NCBI GenBank assembly: GCA_016721505.1
Contig: JADKHX010000012.1
Location: 62,001 to 126,000 of the forward strand
Reading direction: 5' to 3'
From: Rhodocyclaceae bacterium
Lineage (GTDB): Bacteria > Pseudomonadota > Gammaproteobacteria > Burkholderiales > Rhodocyclaceae
DNA length: 64,000 nt
The notes below the pieces were generated by a model, which ran no database searches, was not told the origin of the DNA, and saw nothing but the letters and a program-made list of their open reading frames with translations. Each line of letters begins with the position of its first letter. Position 1 is the stretch's first letter. Shown in pieces: positions 1 to 8,283 of the stretch. The translations under genes were made by a program, and so were the position numbers.

Positions 1-893
1 TGCACATGCACGGTGCCGGCGCGTTCGTCGTGGCGACGCAAAGTGTATTGCGTGACGGCAGCCGCGATCAATTCACCCTCGGTTGTTTCAGCACCAAAAC
101 TTTCAGCGGCAATGCTGACGGGAGTGCCAAGCGCGATGCCGTGTTCGTCCTGAAAAATTGCCGACTCTACCGGTGCAGGAATGGAGTTTGCAGCCAATGC
201 AATTGCGTCCGTCGCGCTCAGTTTTTCTTGCTCGCCATGCCCAAAGGCGGCCATGCTGTCCATCCATTTCAGAACCCGCGGTGCGACTTGAAAAATATCC
301 GCCATTACCGGCACGCAGACACGGGTGAACCACAGCGAGTGGTAGGCCGCGAAGTCGGCAATGCTTGGTGCAGGGCCAAGCAAAAATGCGCTTTGCGCCA
401 GCATTGCTTCCAAGCGTAGCAAATAGCTTTTGCAAGCTGCTGAAGAATCCGCGGGGCGCAGGCGGGTCATGCCGCCACTCATCTTGGCGCGATCCTCGCC
501 AAACGCCATTCGCGCTTCCGGTGGTGCGTTAGCGAAGGCTTGTGCGGCACCTTTGGGGCCAAGGTTGTAGGCCATCGCTGCCCAGAACAGCGTGGTGTCC
601 GCCCACTGCGCGACGATGCGCGCATTGCCCTCCGAGTCGGCTGGATATAGGGTCGGACTCGGTTGGAGTTGTTCCAGTTGATCGCAAATCAATGCGCTGT
701 CGCAATAAATGTCGGCACCGATCTGCATGCAAGGTGTTTTGCGATAGCCGCCGGTGAGTGCGACCACATCCGGTTTTGGCATGATGGACGGGATGATCAC
801 CGACTTCCAGGCCAGCTTTTTGTAGCCGAACACCAAGCGAACTTTTTCTGAAAACGGTGATGCGGGATAGTGATGCAAAATGATTTCGTTCAT
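1..893 (-). CDS. Glutathione S-transferase family protein (C-terminus cut by window edge)
   Basis: The reading frame opens at an ATG on the minus strand at 893 and runs off the left edge with no stop, so at least 297 codons are present. The start reads MNEIILHHYPASPFSEKVRL, a thioredoxin-fold GST N-terminal domain with the usual SPFSxKVR active-site loop (Ser rather than Cys). It is followed by a substrate-pocket TPCMQIG and YCDSALI glutathione-binding stretch and an all-helical C-terminal domain. Expected role is glutathione conjugation or a related thiol reaction in the cytoplasm; the substrate cannot be inferred. The protein extends past the usual 200-230 residues, so it may belong to the longer GST types with an extra C-terminal region. 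Another GST lies at 12521-13285. Confidence 0.8.
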   Translation of the reverse strand, partial: MNEIILHHYPASPFSEKVRLVFGYKKLAWKSVIIPSIMPKPDVVALTGGYRKTPCMQIGADIYCDSALICDQLEQLQPSPTLYPADSEGNARIVAQWADTTLFWAAMAYNLGPKGAAQAFANAPPEARMAFGEDRAKMSGGMTRLRPADSSAACKSYLLRLEAMLAQSAFLLGPAPSIADFAAYHSLWFTRVCVPVMADIFQVAPRVLKWMDSMAAFGHGEQEKLSATDAIALAANSIPAPVESAIFQDEHGIALGTPVSIAAESFGAETTEGELIAAAVTQYTLRRHDERAGTVHV

Positions 894-993
894 GGATTTA
901 CCCCTTTAAATTTTGTGCTTGGTCTGACTAGGCTATTGCCGATGAAGCCCGTAGAACGTTCCTTGACCGGTGACTGGAGCAGGGCGCCGATGC

Positions 994-1392
994 TCATCCC
1001 AGCACCGTGGTGATTTCAGTATTCACCGTTGTCATCAGTTTGTGCACCGGGCATTTGTCAGCGATGGCGAGCAATTCGGTGCGCTGCACCTCGGTCAGAT
1101 CGCCCTCCAGATATAACGTGGCGGTCAGTCGATACACCCCCCGGCGTTCGTCGCTAGCGTCACGACCAACGCTGACCCTTATGTCGGTCAGTGCAATATT
1201 CTTGCGTCGCGCGTACCAGACCAGCGTCAACGCTTTACAACTGCCTAGCGCGGTATCGTATAGGTCATGCGGCGATGGTCCGCTGTCGTTACCACCTTCT
1301 TCGACCGAGCCATCGGCGGCAAGCAGATGATTGCGGACATGGACGATATGTCGCATGGGCTGAGTGAGATCGCGAATGACGTCGATGTTCAT
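994..1392 (-). CDS. OsmC-like peroxiredoxin family protein
   Basis: A protein of 132 residues of the OsmC/Ohr fold. Members reduce organic hydroperoxides with a pair of cysteines; Cys52 in GSCKAL and Cys114 in KCPVHK occupy the expected positions. The YhfA-like/OsmC subgroup fits better than Ohr because of the SGPSPHDL motif before the first cysteine. It is transcribed as a single gene between a GST and a divergent SDR gene, a neighbourhood consistent with detoxification. Length is normal for the family. Family assignment is firm, the physiological substrate is not. Confidence 0.87.
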   Translation of the reverse strand: MNIDVIRDLTQPMRHIVHVRNHLLAADGSVEEGGNDSGPSPHDLYDTALGSCKALTLVWYARRKNIALTDIRVSVGRDASDERRGVYRLTATLYLEGDLTEVQRTELLAIADKCPVHKLMTTVNTEITTVLG

Positions 1393-1535
1393 GATTGGAC
1401 CTTTCTCTGTGGAGTGGACTCCAGCTTAGCGCAGTCGAGGGGCCGAGGTTGATTCAAAATTTAAGAGCTGACGACTAGAATTGCAGTGATAGGTAAATAA
1501 TTTGTTCATTAGAAAATCCATCTAGGAGCAGGAAA

Positions 1536-2303
1536 ATGCAAATTGCAAATAAGGTGTTCATCATTACTGGCGGTGCATCGGGTTTGGGTGCGGCGACGGC
1601 ACGGCGATTGTTGGAAGCGGGTGGCAAAGTTGTGATGGCAGATTTGAACCAAGCGGCGGGCGACGCACTGGCGACCGAGCTTGGCGCGAATGCGGTTTTT
1701 TCGTTGACCAACGTATCCGACGAAGCGAGCGCGCAGGCCTGTGTGGCACTGGCGTTGAGTCGTTTTGGTGGTTTGCATGGCTTGGTGAATTGCGCCGGCG
1801 TTGGCCCTGCAGAAAAAGTTCTAGGCAAAAACGGCGTGCATGCACTGGCATCGTTTTCACGCACTATCAACATCAACGTAATCGGTACTTTCAATATGCT
1901 GCGCCTCGCCGCCGAAGCGATGAGCGCGCAAGATGCCGGCACTACCGGCGAGCGTGGGGTGATTATCAACACCGCATCGGTAGCAGCATTTGATGGACAA
2001 ATCGGGCAGGCTGGATATTCGGCATCTAAAGGTGCAGTGGTGGCGATGACGCTGCCGATAGCGCGCGAGTTGGCGCGATTTGGTATCCGCGTCATGACGA
2101 TTGCACCGGGGATTTTCGAGACACCGATGTTGTTGGGATTGCCACAGGAAGCACAGGATTCATTGGGCAAGATGGTGCCGTTTCCGCCGCGCCTCGGGTG
2201 GCCTGTGGAGTTCGCGGCGTTGGCGCAGCACATTATCGAAAATGAAATGTTGAACGGCGAAGTGATACGACTTGACGGGGCAATACGGATGGCGCCGAAG
2301 TAA
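1536..2303 (+). CDS. SDR-family 3-hydroxyacyl-CoA dehydrogenase (type 2 / HSD10-like)
   Basis: A protein of 255 residues. The NAD-binding TGGASGLG motif is at residues 11-18, the NAG-equivalent NCAGVG near residue 87, catalytic Ser in NTASVAAF, and the YSASK Tyr/Lys pair near residues 160-164. The long insert after NAG, the PGIFETPML segment and the C-terminal LNGEVIRLDGAIRM are typical of 3-hydroxyacyl-CoA dehydrogenase type 2, which oxidises 3-hydroxyacyl-CoA in fatty-acid or branched-chain amino-acid breakdown. The start ATG follows TAGGAGCAGG, a good ribosome site. Substrate is inferred from family only. Confidence 0.85.
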   Translation: MQIANKVFIITGGASGLGAATARRLLEAGGKVVMADLNQAAGDALATELGANAVFSLTNVSDEASAQACVALALSRFGGLHGLVNCAGVGPAEKVLGKNGVHALASFSRTININVIGTFNMLRLAAEAMSAQDAGTTGERGVIINTASVAAFDGQIGQAGYSASKGAVVAMTLPIARELARFGIRVMTIAPGIFETPMLLGLPQEAQDSLGKMVPFPPRLGWPVEFAALAQHIIENEMLNGEVIRLDGAIRMAPK

Positions 2304-2323
2304 ATTGACGATGCGCCAACATG

Positions 2324-2345
2324 CCGGTTGGTGCTGGTGTGCGGT
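2324..2345 (-). repeat. Dispersed CCAGCACCAACTG repeat, copy 1
   Basis: Minus-strand copy with one mismatch in the 13-base core (CCAGCACCAACCG). It lies in the gap between the SDR gene and ccoI. See the finding on the whole family. Confidence 0.6.
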
Positions 2346-2424
2346 GTCGGCTTAGTACAGCCGACCCGCTGCGCAGGCGCAAAGCAGTGCTTTGCGAAAT
2401 CCCTACTTCGCCGCTGTTAAAACC

Positions 2425-4857
2425 ATGTCCGTGAGTTGCTACCACTGCGGTTTGCCGATTCCGCCTGCTGCAGATTTTTCTGTGCGCATCAACGACACGC
2501 CACAAGCCATGTGCTGTGCGGGTTGTCAGGCGGTCGCGCAGGCGATTGTCGACAATGGCCTGACGCGCTATTACGCGCATCGTGATGCACTGCCGGAAAG
2601 TCCGCGCGAGGCGGTGCCTGCAGCCTTGCAAGAACTTGGTCTATTCGATCATCCGAGCTTGCAAAAGAATTTTGTTCATCGCGTGGATGATGATGAAAAT
2701 CAGTGCGAAGCGAATTTATTGCTCGAAGGCATCACTTGCGCTGCCTGCGTGTGGCTCAATGAAGCGCAGTTGCGCCAGCAGTCAGGCGTGACGGCGGTCA
2801 GCGTCAACTATTCAACGCGTCGTGCCCGCGTGCAGTGGGATGCACGACTGACCAAACTTTCGAACATTCTCGCCGCGGTGGCGGCGATTGGTTATCGCGC
2901 GCATCCGTACGACATCGCGCGCGCCGAAGCTTTGGCGCGGGCCGAGCGCAAACGCGCGCTGTGGGGTTTATTTGTTGCCGGATTCGGCATGATGCAGGTG
3001 ATGATGTACGCCGTGCCGGTTTATTTGGCCGATGTCGGGGTGGGCGGCGACATGAGTGTCGGCGTCGAACAACTTATGCGTTGGGCAAGTTTGATTTTGA
3101 CGCTGCCGGTGGTTTTGTATTCAGCTGCACCGTTTTTTATTAGTGCGCGACGCGACTTGATGCGGCGCCGAATGGGTATGGATGTGCCGGTGGCGCTGGG
3201 CGTTGGCGCGGCTTTTCTGGCCAGTGTTTGGGCGACGCTTAGCGGCAGCGGCGCGGTGTATTTTGATTCGGTGACGATGTTCGTTTTCTTTTTGCTGTCC
3301 GGCCGCTTTTTGGAAATGCTGGCCCGACAAAAATCTGCGCGCAGTGTGGAAGTGATGGCGCGGGCGGTCCCCAGCTTTGCCGAGCGCATGAATGGGAGCA
3401 ATTTCGAGCGTGTCGCGGTGGCGGATTTGTGCATCGGCGACTTGGTGCGTGTTGCGCCCGGTGACACGGTGCCCGCAGATGGCGTGGTGATAGATGGGCA
3501 AAGCAGCGCGGATGAATCTTTACTTACTGGCGAAAGCATTCCAGTGAAAAAGAATTGTGCGGATTTGTTGGTCGGCGGCAGCATCAATATTGATAGTCCC
3601 TTGGTGATGCGAGTCGAACAATTGGGTGAAGGCACACGTCTGGCAGCGATTACCCGCTTGATGGAACGTGCGGCCACGGAAAAGCCCAAGGTGGTGTTGC
3701 TGGCTGATCGAATTGCCGGACGTTTTGTTGTGGCTTTGCTGTTGCTCGCAATAGCGAGCGGCGTGTTTTGGTGGTGGCTGGAACCAGCACGCGCACTGTG
3801 GATTTTTGTCGCGGTGTTGGTGGTGAGTTGTCCCTGTGCGTTATCGCTGGCGACTCCCGCCGCGCTTACTGTTGCGACCGGCGCGATGGCCGCGCGTGGC
3901 GTGCTGGTGACACGTGGCCACGCCATCGAAGCACTAGCGCGCGCGACGCATTTTGTGTTCGACAAAACCGGCACCCTAACTGAGGGTCGTATGGCAATAG
4001 TCGAAGTAGTTAGCTATGTTGGCAATGCGACACAGGCGCGAAAAATTGCAGCAGCGCTGGAGCGCGGATCGAAGCATCCGATTGCGCAGGCCTTGCACGC
4101 TGATGACGATTTGTCGTTGATCCTCACCAATGCAAAATCAATTTCCGGCGAAGGCGTAGCGGGCGAAATCGACGGCGTGATGTGGCGATTGGGGCGGGCG
4201 GAATTTGTCGGTGCTTTGCATGGCATTGCCATACCCGCGCAAAGCATTTCGCCAGTTGGTGCTAGTGACACGCTGTTATATCTAGGCAACGCTAGCGGAT
4301 ATGTTGCAGCAATTGCCTTGCGCGACACGGTTCGTACTGATGCTGCACAAACCATCGCGGCACTTAAAGCCATGGGACTCAGTTTGTCGATTTTCAGTGG
4401 TGATTTACCCACCGTCGCCGCGCGGGTTGGTGAGCAACTTGGCATTCAAGATGCGCGCGGCAATATGCTGCCGCAGGACAAGTTGGCTGCGGTTAGAGCC
4501 TTACAAGCTAAAGGCGCGATCGTTTGCATGGTCGGTGATGGCGTCAACGACGCACCGGTGTTGGCACAAGCGCAAGTGTCGATGGCCATGAGCGGCGGAG
4601 CGGATTTGGCACGCTTGAATAGTGACATTGTGTTGCTTGGGAGTCGCCTGGAGGCAGTCACTGACGCATTGTTGCTGGCGCGGCATACGATGCGCATCGT
4701 GCGGCAGAATTTAGCGTGGTCTTTCGCCTATAACTTTTTGGCGATTCCACTCGCGGTGGTTGGTTGGGTCACGCCGTGGATGGCCGGTATTGGAATGTCA
4801 TCGAGTTCGTTGCTGGTCGTGCTTAATGCGCTTCGTCTGCAAGGAGACAAGCGCTAA
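2425..4857 (+). CDS. ccoI: Copper-translocating P1B-type ATPase for cbb3 oxidase assembly, CcoI/FixI
   Basis: Exports Cu(I) across the inner membrane so copper reaches the CuB site of cbb3 oxidase. The N-terminus has a Cys-rich CYHCG segment and a CCAGCQ pair, then an HMA domain with GITCAAC near residue 101. It has the CPC transport motif (SCPCAL) near residue 467, the DKTGT phosphorylation site near 512 and GDGVNDAP near 703. An upstream TTG at 2392 is in frame, but ATG 2425 gives the standard N-terminus and keeps the start clear of a dispersed repeat. About 810 residues, normal for CcoI. The next gene, ccoS, overlaps it by one base, so the two are co-translated. Confidence 0.93.
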   Translation: MSVSCYHCGLPIPPAADFSVRINDTPQAMCCAGCQAVAQAIVDNGLTRYYAHRDALPESPREAVPAALQELGLFDHPSLQKNFVHRVDDDENQCEANLLLEGITCAACVWLNEAQLRQQSGVTAVSVNYSTRRARVQWDARLTKLSNILAAVAAIGYRAHPYDIARAEALARAERKRALWGLFVAGFGMMQVMMYAVPVYLADVGVGGDMSVGVEQLMRWASLILTLPVVLYSAAPFFISARRDLMRRRMGMDVPVALGVGAAFLASVWATLSGSGAVYFDSVTMFVFFLLSGRFLEMLARQKSARSVEVMARAVPSFAERMNGSNFERVAVADLCIGDLVRVAPGDTVPADGVVIDGQSSADESLLTGESIPVKKNCADLLVGGSINIDSPLVMRVEQLGEGTRLAAITRLMERAATEKPKVVLLADRIAGRFVVALLLLAIASGVFWWWLEPARALWIFVAVLVVSCPCALSLATPAALTVATGAMAARGVLVTRGHAIEALARATHFVFDKTGTLTEGRMAIVEVVSYVGNATQARKIAAALERGSKHPIAQALHADDDLSLILTNAKSISGEGVAGEIDGVMWRLGRAEFVGALHGIAIPAQSISPVGASDTLLYLGNASGYVAAIALRDTVRTDAAQTIAALKAMGLSLSIFSGDLPTVAARVGEQLGIQDARGNMLPQDKLAAVRALQAKGAIVCMVGDGVNDAPVLAQAQVSMAMSGGADLARLNSDIVLLGSRLEAVTDALLLARHTMRIVRQNLAWSFAYNFLAIPLAVVGWVTPWMAGIGMSSSSLLVVLNALRLQGDKR

Positions 4858-5039
4858 TGGACATTCTGTATTTGTTGATACCGCTATCGCTGCTGTTGGT
4901 GTTCGTGATTGCGGTGATTTTTTGGTGGTCGCTAAAAAGCGGCCAGTTTGAAGATCTCGATGGACCGGGACACAGCGTGGTGATGGACGACGATCGTCCG
5001 CCAGAAGACGCTAAACCAAAAATATCTGCTGCTGACTAA
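4857..5039 (+). CDS. ccoS: cbb3-type cytochrome oxidase assembly protein CcoS
   Basis: A protein of 60 residues with one N-terminal transmembrane helix, ending in an FWWSLKSGQFEDLDGP segment that is the family signature, then an acidic tail. CcoS is needed for insertion of heme and copper into cbb3 oxidase. The ATG shares its A with the last base of the ccoI TAA, implying coupled translation. A strong hairpin follows directly, so ccoIS form a two-gene unit apart from ccoNOQP. Confidence 0.93.
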   Translation: MDILYLLIPLSLLLVFVIAVIFWWSLKSGQFEDLDGPGHSVVMDDDRPPEDAKPKISAAD

Positions 5040-5080
5040 ACCGGCCGTCAATCCCACGCAAACGGGAATGACGGCCGGTT
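5039..5080. terminator. Bidirectional terminator between ccoS and ompW
   Basis: Stem AACCGGCCGTCAATCCC pairs with GGGAATGACGGCCGGTT with one mismatch around an 8-base loop. It sits between the convergent ends of ccoS and ompW and can serve both. There is no long T run, so the termination mechanism is inferred from the stem strength and position. Confidence 0.75.
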
Positions 5081-5098
5081 CAATGCTGCACAGAGCAA

Positions 5099-5776
5099 TC
5101 AGAATTTAAAGCCGTAGCCAACACCGACCAAGACTGGATCGACTTTCACCGTGCTAAGTTTGCCAAACACGGTGTTACTCAAATTCGTTTGGATATAAAC
5201 TTTTTTGATGTCGAAATTCAGGTAGGAATTACTACCGACTTTGACATCAAAGCCGACTTGCAATGCGCCGCCCCAACTATTTTTGTCAAGGTAGTTGCTG
5301 CCCGTATTGCCACCACCAAGCGTGCGGGTCACCGCATCCAAAGGACCAAGGCTGACGTTGGAAATTCGCGTGTAATTGATGCCCGCACCGACATAAGGAC
5401 GCAGCTGTGCATCCGGCGCGAAGTGGTATTGAAGCGTCAAAGTGGGTGGCAAATGTTTAAAAGTACCGGCCTTGAATGCGCCAGCTGCGCTGGCCGTGAT
5501 GTTGACGTCGTGGCGCTGCGGATAAGTCAGAATCAACTCCGCCGCTAGATTTTTGTTCAAGAAATAGGTGAAATCAACTTCTGGAATTGTTTTGTTGCTG
5601 ACGTGTATGCCATCGGTTGGGATAGCCGCTGCTGCAATCGCCTCAGACTTATTGTCGGTGTCGATATGCACTGCACGCACACGCATCATCCAGTTGCCTT
5701 CACTTTGCTGTGCCATAGTGGCGGTTGAACCTAGAGCGATTGCGGTAGCAAGCGCAAATTTAACGAGCTTCATCAT
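5099..5776 (-). CDS. ompW: OmpW family outer-membrane protein
   Basis: A protein of about 225 residues with a signal peptide (MKLVKFALATAIALGS...AMAQ) and an eight-stranded barrel: IPEVDFTYFLNKNLAAEL and the C-terminal VDPVLVGVGYGFKF with terminal Phe are OmpW hallmarks. OmpW forms a small hydrophobic channel in the outer membrane. The ATG at 5776 (followed by a second ATG) is preceded by GAAAGGAAGC, a better ribosome site than the ATG at 5788. The FNR-type box at 5849-5862 lies about 75 bp upstream, and ompW is FNR-controlled in enterobacteria, so oxygen control is likely. It is divergent from the cco operon. Confidence 0.9.
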   Translation of the reverse strand: MMKLVKFALATAIALGSTATMAQQSEGNWMMRVRAVHIDTDNKSEAIAAAAIPTDGIHVSNKTIPEVDFTYFLNKNLAAELILTYPQRHDVNITASAAGAFKAGTFKHLPPTLTLQYHFAPDAQLRPYVGAGINYTRISNVSLGPLDAVTRTLGGGNTGSNYLDKNSWGGALQVGFDVKVGSNSYLNFDIKKVYIQTNLSNTVFGKLSTVKVDPVLVGVGYGFKF

Positions 5777-5848
5777 GCTTCCTTTCAAATTATTAAGAAA
5801 ATTGAGACACGGAAGCCGCAGATGCTAAACACTCAACACTGTCACCAC

Positions 5849-5862
5849 TTGATTTAGATCAA
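5849..5862. promoter_or_regulatory. FNR/Anr-type binding site (ompW side)
   Basis: TTGATTTAGATCAA matches the FNR consensus TTGAT-N4-ATCAA perfectly. It lies 73-86 bp upstream of the ompW start and about 140 bp upstream of ccoN. FNR-type regulators activate cbb3 oxidase genes in many proteobacteria; which gene this copy controls is inferred from distance. Confidence 0.85.
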
Positions 5863-5927
5863 CTTAACTAACATTTGGTGCGTTGCAATAAAATAATCTT
5901 CAATTCGTCGCGTTTGATGTCTGTTAG

Positions 5928-5941
5928 TTGACATAGATCAA
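5928..5941. promoter_or_regulatory. FNR/Anr-type binding site (ccoN side)
   Basis: TTGACATAGATCAA matches TTGAT-N4-ATCAA at nine of ten defined positions. It is 56-70 bp upstream of the ccoN ATG, a plausible class II activator position. Confidence 0.78.
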
Positions 5942-5997
5942 GCGGCGGCGGGATGATAATTTCTATCATCGCCACAGGTTTTCTGGGAGAAATAAAT

Positions 5998-7434
5998 ATG
6001 CAAGTGTCAGCGACGTATAACTATCAAGTCGTGCGCCAATTCACTGTCATGACGGTGGTTTGGGGCATTGTCGGGATGCTGGTCGGCGTCATCATCGCCG
6101 CCCAGTTGATTTGGCCGGAACTCAATCTGAGTGAATATTTAAGCTATGGTCGTTTGCGTCCATTGCATACCAATGCGGTGATTTTCGCCTTTGGTGGTTG
6201 CTCCCTTTTTGCCACGTCGTACTACGCAGTGCAACGCACATGCCATACCCCGTTGTTTGCGCCGGGGCTTGCCGCATTTACCTTTTGGGGTTGGCAATTG
6301 GTCATCGTGTTGGCGGCGATCACGCTACCTATGGGCATGACTCAAGGTAAAGAGTATGCCGAGCTGGAATGGCCTATCGATATTTTGATTACCCTGGTCT
6401 GGGTGTCCTACGCGGTAGTCTTTTTCGGTACGCTGATAAAGCGGAAAACACCGCATATTTATGTCGCCAATTGGTTTTTCGGTGCATTTATTTTGACTGT
6501 TGCCGTGTTGCATTTGGTCAATAGCGCCGCAATGCCGGTGTTCTCATCGCCGATCTGGAAATCCTATTCCGCCTATGCCGGTGTGCAAGACGCGATGGTG
6601 CAATGGTGGTACGGGCACAACGCGGTCGGATTTTTTCTAACTGCCGGGTTCCTTGGCATGATGTATTACTTTGTGCCCAAACAAGCGGGTCGACCGGTGT
6701 ATTCGTATCGGCTATCGGTGGTGCATTTTTGGGCGCTGATTTTTACCTATATGTGGGCTGGTCCGCATCATTTGCACTACACCGCATTGCCGGATTGGAC
6801 GCAATCTTTAGGGATGATTTTCTCACTGATTCTGCTGGCGCCAAGCTGGGGTGGGATGATTAACGGGGTGATGACGATGTCAGGCGCATGGCATAAATTG
6901 CGCGACGATCCAATTTTGAAATTCATGATTACCTCGTTGTCGTTTTATGGCATGTCGACCTTTGAAGGCCCGATGATGGCGATCAAAACAGTCAATGCCT
7001 TGTCGCACTACACCGATTGGACCGTTGGTCATGTGCATTCCGGTGCCTTAGGTTGGGTGGCGATGGTGGCAATTGGTTGCACCTACTACATGTTGCCGCG
7101 CCTGTATGGCAAACAAGAAATGCATTCGATGCGACTAGTGAATATTCACTTTTGGGTAGCGACTATCGGCGTTGTTTTGTATATCGCCTCGATGTGGATT
7201 GCCGGCGTCATGCAGGGATTGATGTGGCGCGCGACCAATGCCGATGGCACTTTGACCTACGCATTCGTTGAATCGGTAAAGGCGACCTATCCGTTCTACA
7301 TGGTGCGCTTGCTTGGCGGCTCATTGTTTCTCTCGGGCATGTTGCTGATGGCCTACAACAGCTATAAAACTATCGTCGGTGGTCGCGCCTACAACGCGCC
7401 GGTGTTGGCACCCGCGATGGCAGCGGCACACTAA
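5998..7434 (+). CDS. ccoN: cbb3-type cytochrome c oxidase subunit I (CcoN)
   Basis: Catalytic subunit of the high-affinity terminal oxidase; it reduces O2 to water and pumps protons at low oxygen. 478 residues, about twelve transmembrane helices. Heme and CuB ligands are visible: His in LHTNAVIF near residue 57, WWYGHNAV near 205, PHHLHY near 257 and the VHSGALGW histidines near 346. The ATG at 5998 follows TGGGAGA, a better start than the upstream ATG at 5953, which would read through the promoter region. First gene of ccoNOQPGH; the FNR box just upstream suggests induction under oxygen limitation. Confidence 0.96.
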   Translation: MQVSATYNYQVVRQFTVMTVVWGIVGMLVGVIIAAQLIWPELNLSEYLSYGRLRPLHTNAVIFAFGGCSLFATSYYAVQRTCHTPLFAPGLAAFTFWGWQLVIVLAAITLPMGMTQGKEYAELEWPIDILITLVWVSYAVVFFGTLIKRKTPHIYVANWFFGAFILTVAVLHLVNSAAMPVFSSPIWKSYSAYAGVQDAMVQWWYGHNAVGFFLTAGFLGMMYYFVPKQAGRPVYSYRLSVVHFWALIFTYMWAGPHHLHYTALPDWTQSLGMIFSLILLAPSWGGMINGVMTMSGAWHKLRDDPILKFMITSLSFYGMSTFEGPMMAIKTVNALSHYTDWTVGHVHSGALGWVAMVAIGCTYYMLPRLYGKQEMHSMRLVNIHFWVATIGVVLYIASMWIAGVMQGLMWRATNADGTLTYAFVESVKATYPFYMVRLLGGSLFLSGMLLMAYNSYKTIVGGRAYNAPVLAPAMAAAH

Positions 7435-7459
7435 TAATTCTGGCTAGGAGCTTCTCAAC

Positions 7460-8085
7460 ATGTTGACGCATGAAACAATCGAAAAAAATGTCGGCTGGCT
7501 AATGGCGCTGATTATTGTGGCAATCAGCTTCGGTGGCTTGGTTGAAATTGTTCCACTGTTTTTCCAGAAATCCACTACCGTTGATAGCGAACTAGTCACC
7601 ACTGGTTTGGTTAAGCCTTACGATCCGGTGCGATTATCGGGTCGCGATGTTTATCTGCGCGAAGGTTGCTACAACTGTCACTCGCAAATGATTCGGCCGT
7701 TCCGCGCAGAAACCGAGCGCTACGGACATTATTCGGTGGCTGGAGAGTTTGTTTACGACCATCCATTTCAATGGGGTTCGAAGCGCACCGGCCCTGATTT
7801 AGCAAGGGTTGGCGGACGCTATTCAGATTTATGGCATCGTACGCATTTGACCAATCCGCGCGATGTGGTGCCTGAATCAAATATGCCTGGCTATGCGTTT
7901 TGGATCGCCCGATCAAGGATGCCGATTCGATTGAAGAAAAAATGCGCGCCTTACGCGCGGTCGGCGTTCCCTACACTAACGAAGAAATCGCCGGCGCGCG
8001 GAAAACGCTTGACGGTGTCACCGAGATGGATGCGCTGATTGCCTACTTGCAAGGCATGGGCACCGCGCTCAAGCAAACGCGCTAG
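7460..8085 (+). CDS. ccoO: cbb3-type cytochrome c oxidase subunit II (CcoO), frameshifted
   Basis: Monoheme membrane-anchored cytochrome c that passes electrons to CcoN. It starts at ATG 7460 after TAGGAG with one transmembrane helix, then the heme site CYNCH near residue 73 and PESNMPGYAF near 140. At the TTTT run 7898-7901 the frame breaks: the first frame continues as unrelated residues to 8038, whereas LDRPIKDADSIEEKM, the normal CcoO continuation, lies in the next frame and runs to the TAG at 8085. One extra T would restore about 208 residues, normal for CcoO. Neighbours are all intact, so a homopolymer sequencing error or a very recent mutation is more likely than an old pseudogene. Confidence 0.9.
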
Positions 8086-8094
8086 GAGAAAGCC

Positions 8095-8283
8095 ATGGAC
8101 ATCAATGACATCCGTTCAGTTTTTACCGTGCTGGCCATGACGCTTTTTGCGGGGATTGTCTGGTGGGCATATTCAGATAGACGAAGCGCCGCCTTTGATG
8201 AAGCGGCGAGGATTCCACTTGATGATGATTTGCCATTAAGCGGGCAGGAGATTACAGGTAGCGAAAAAGGGAAATTTTCATGA
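8095..8283 (+). CDS. ccoQ: cbb3-type oxidase subunit IV (CcoQ/FixQ)
   Basis: 62 residues, one transmembrane helix (VFTVLAMTLFAGIVWWAY) then a short charged tail containing FDEAARIPL, the usual CcoQ signature. It stabilises the CcoNOP complex. The ATG follows TAGGAGAAAGCC, and its TGA overlaps the ccoP ATG by four bases (ATGA), indicating coupled translation. Confidence 0.92.
   Translation: MDINDIRSVFTVLAMTLFAGIVWWAYSDRRSAAFDEAARIPLDDDLPLSGQEITGSEKGKFS

Noticed and set aside
3021..3974. Long minus-strand frame of 317 codons
   Set aside because: It lies wholly inside ccoI, which has every P-type ATPase motif; the reverse frame has no family resemblance.
7900..8085. Separate small gene at the end of ccoO
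   Set aside because: The translation is the normal C-terminal part of CcoO, so a frameshift is the simpler reading.
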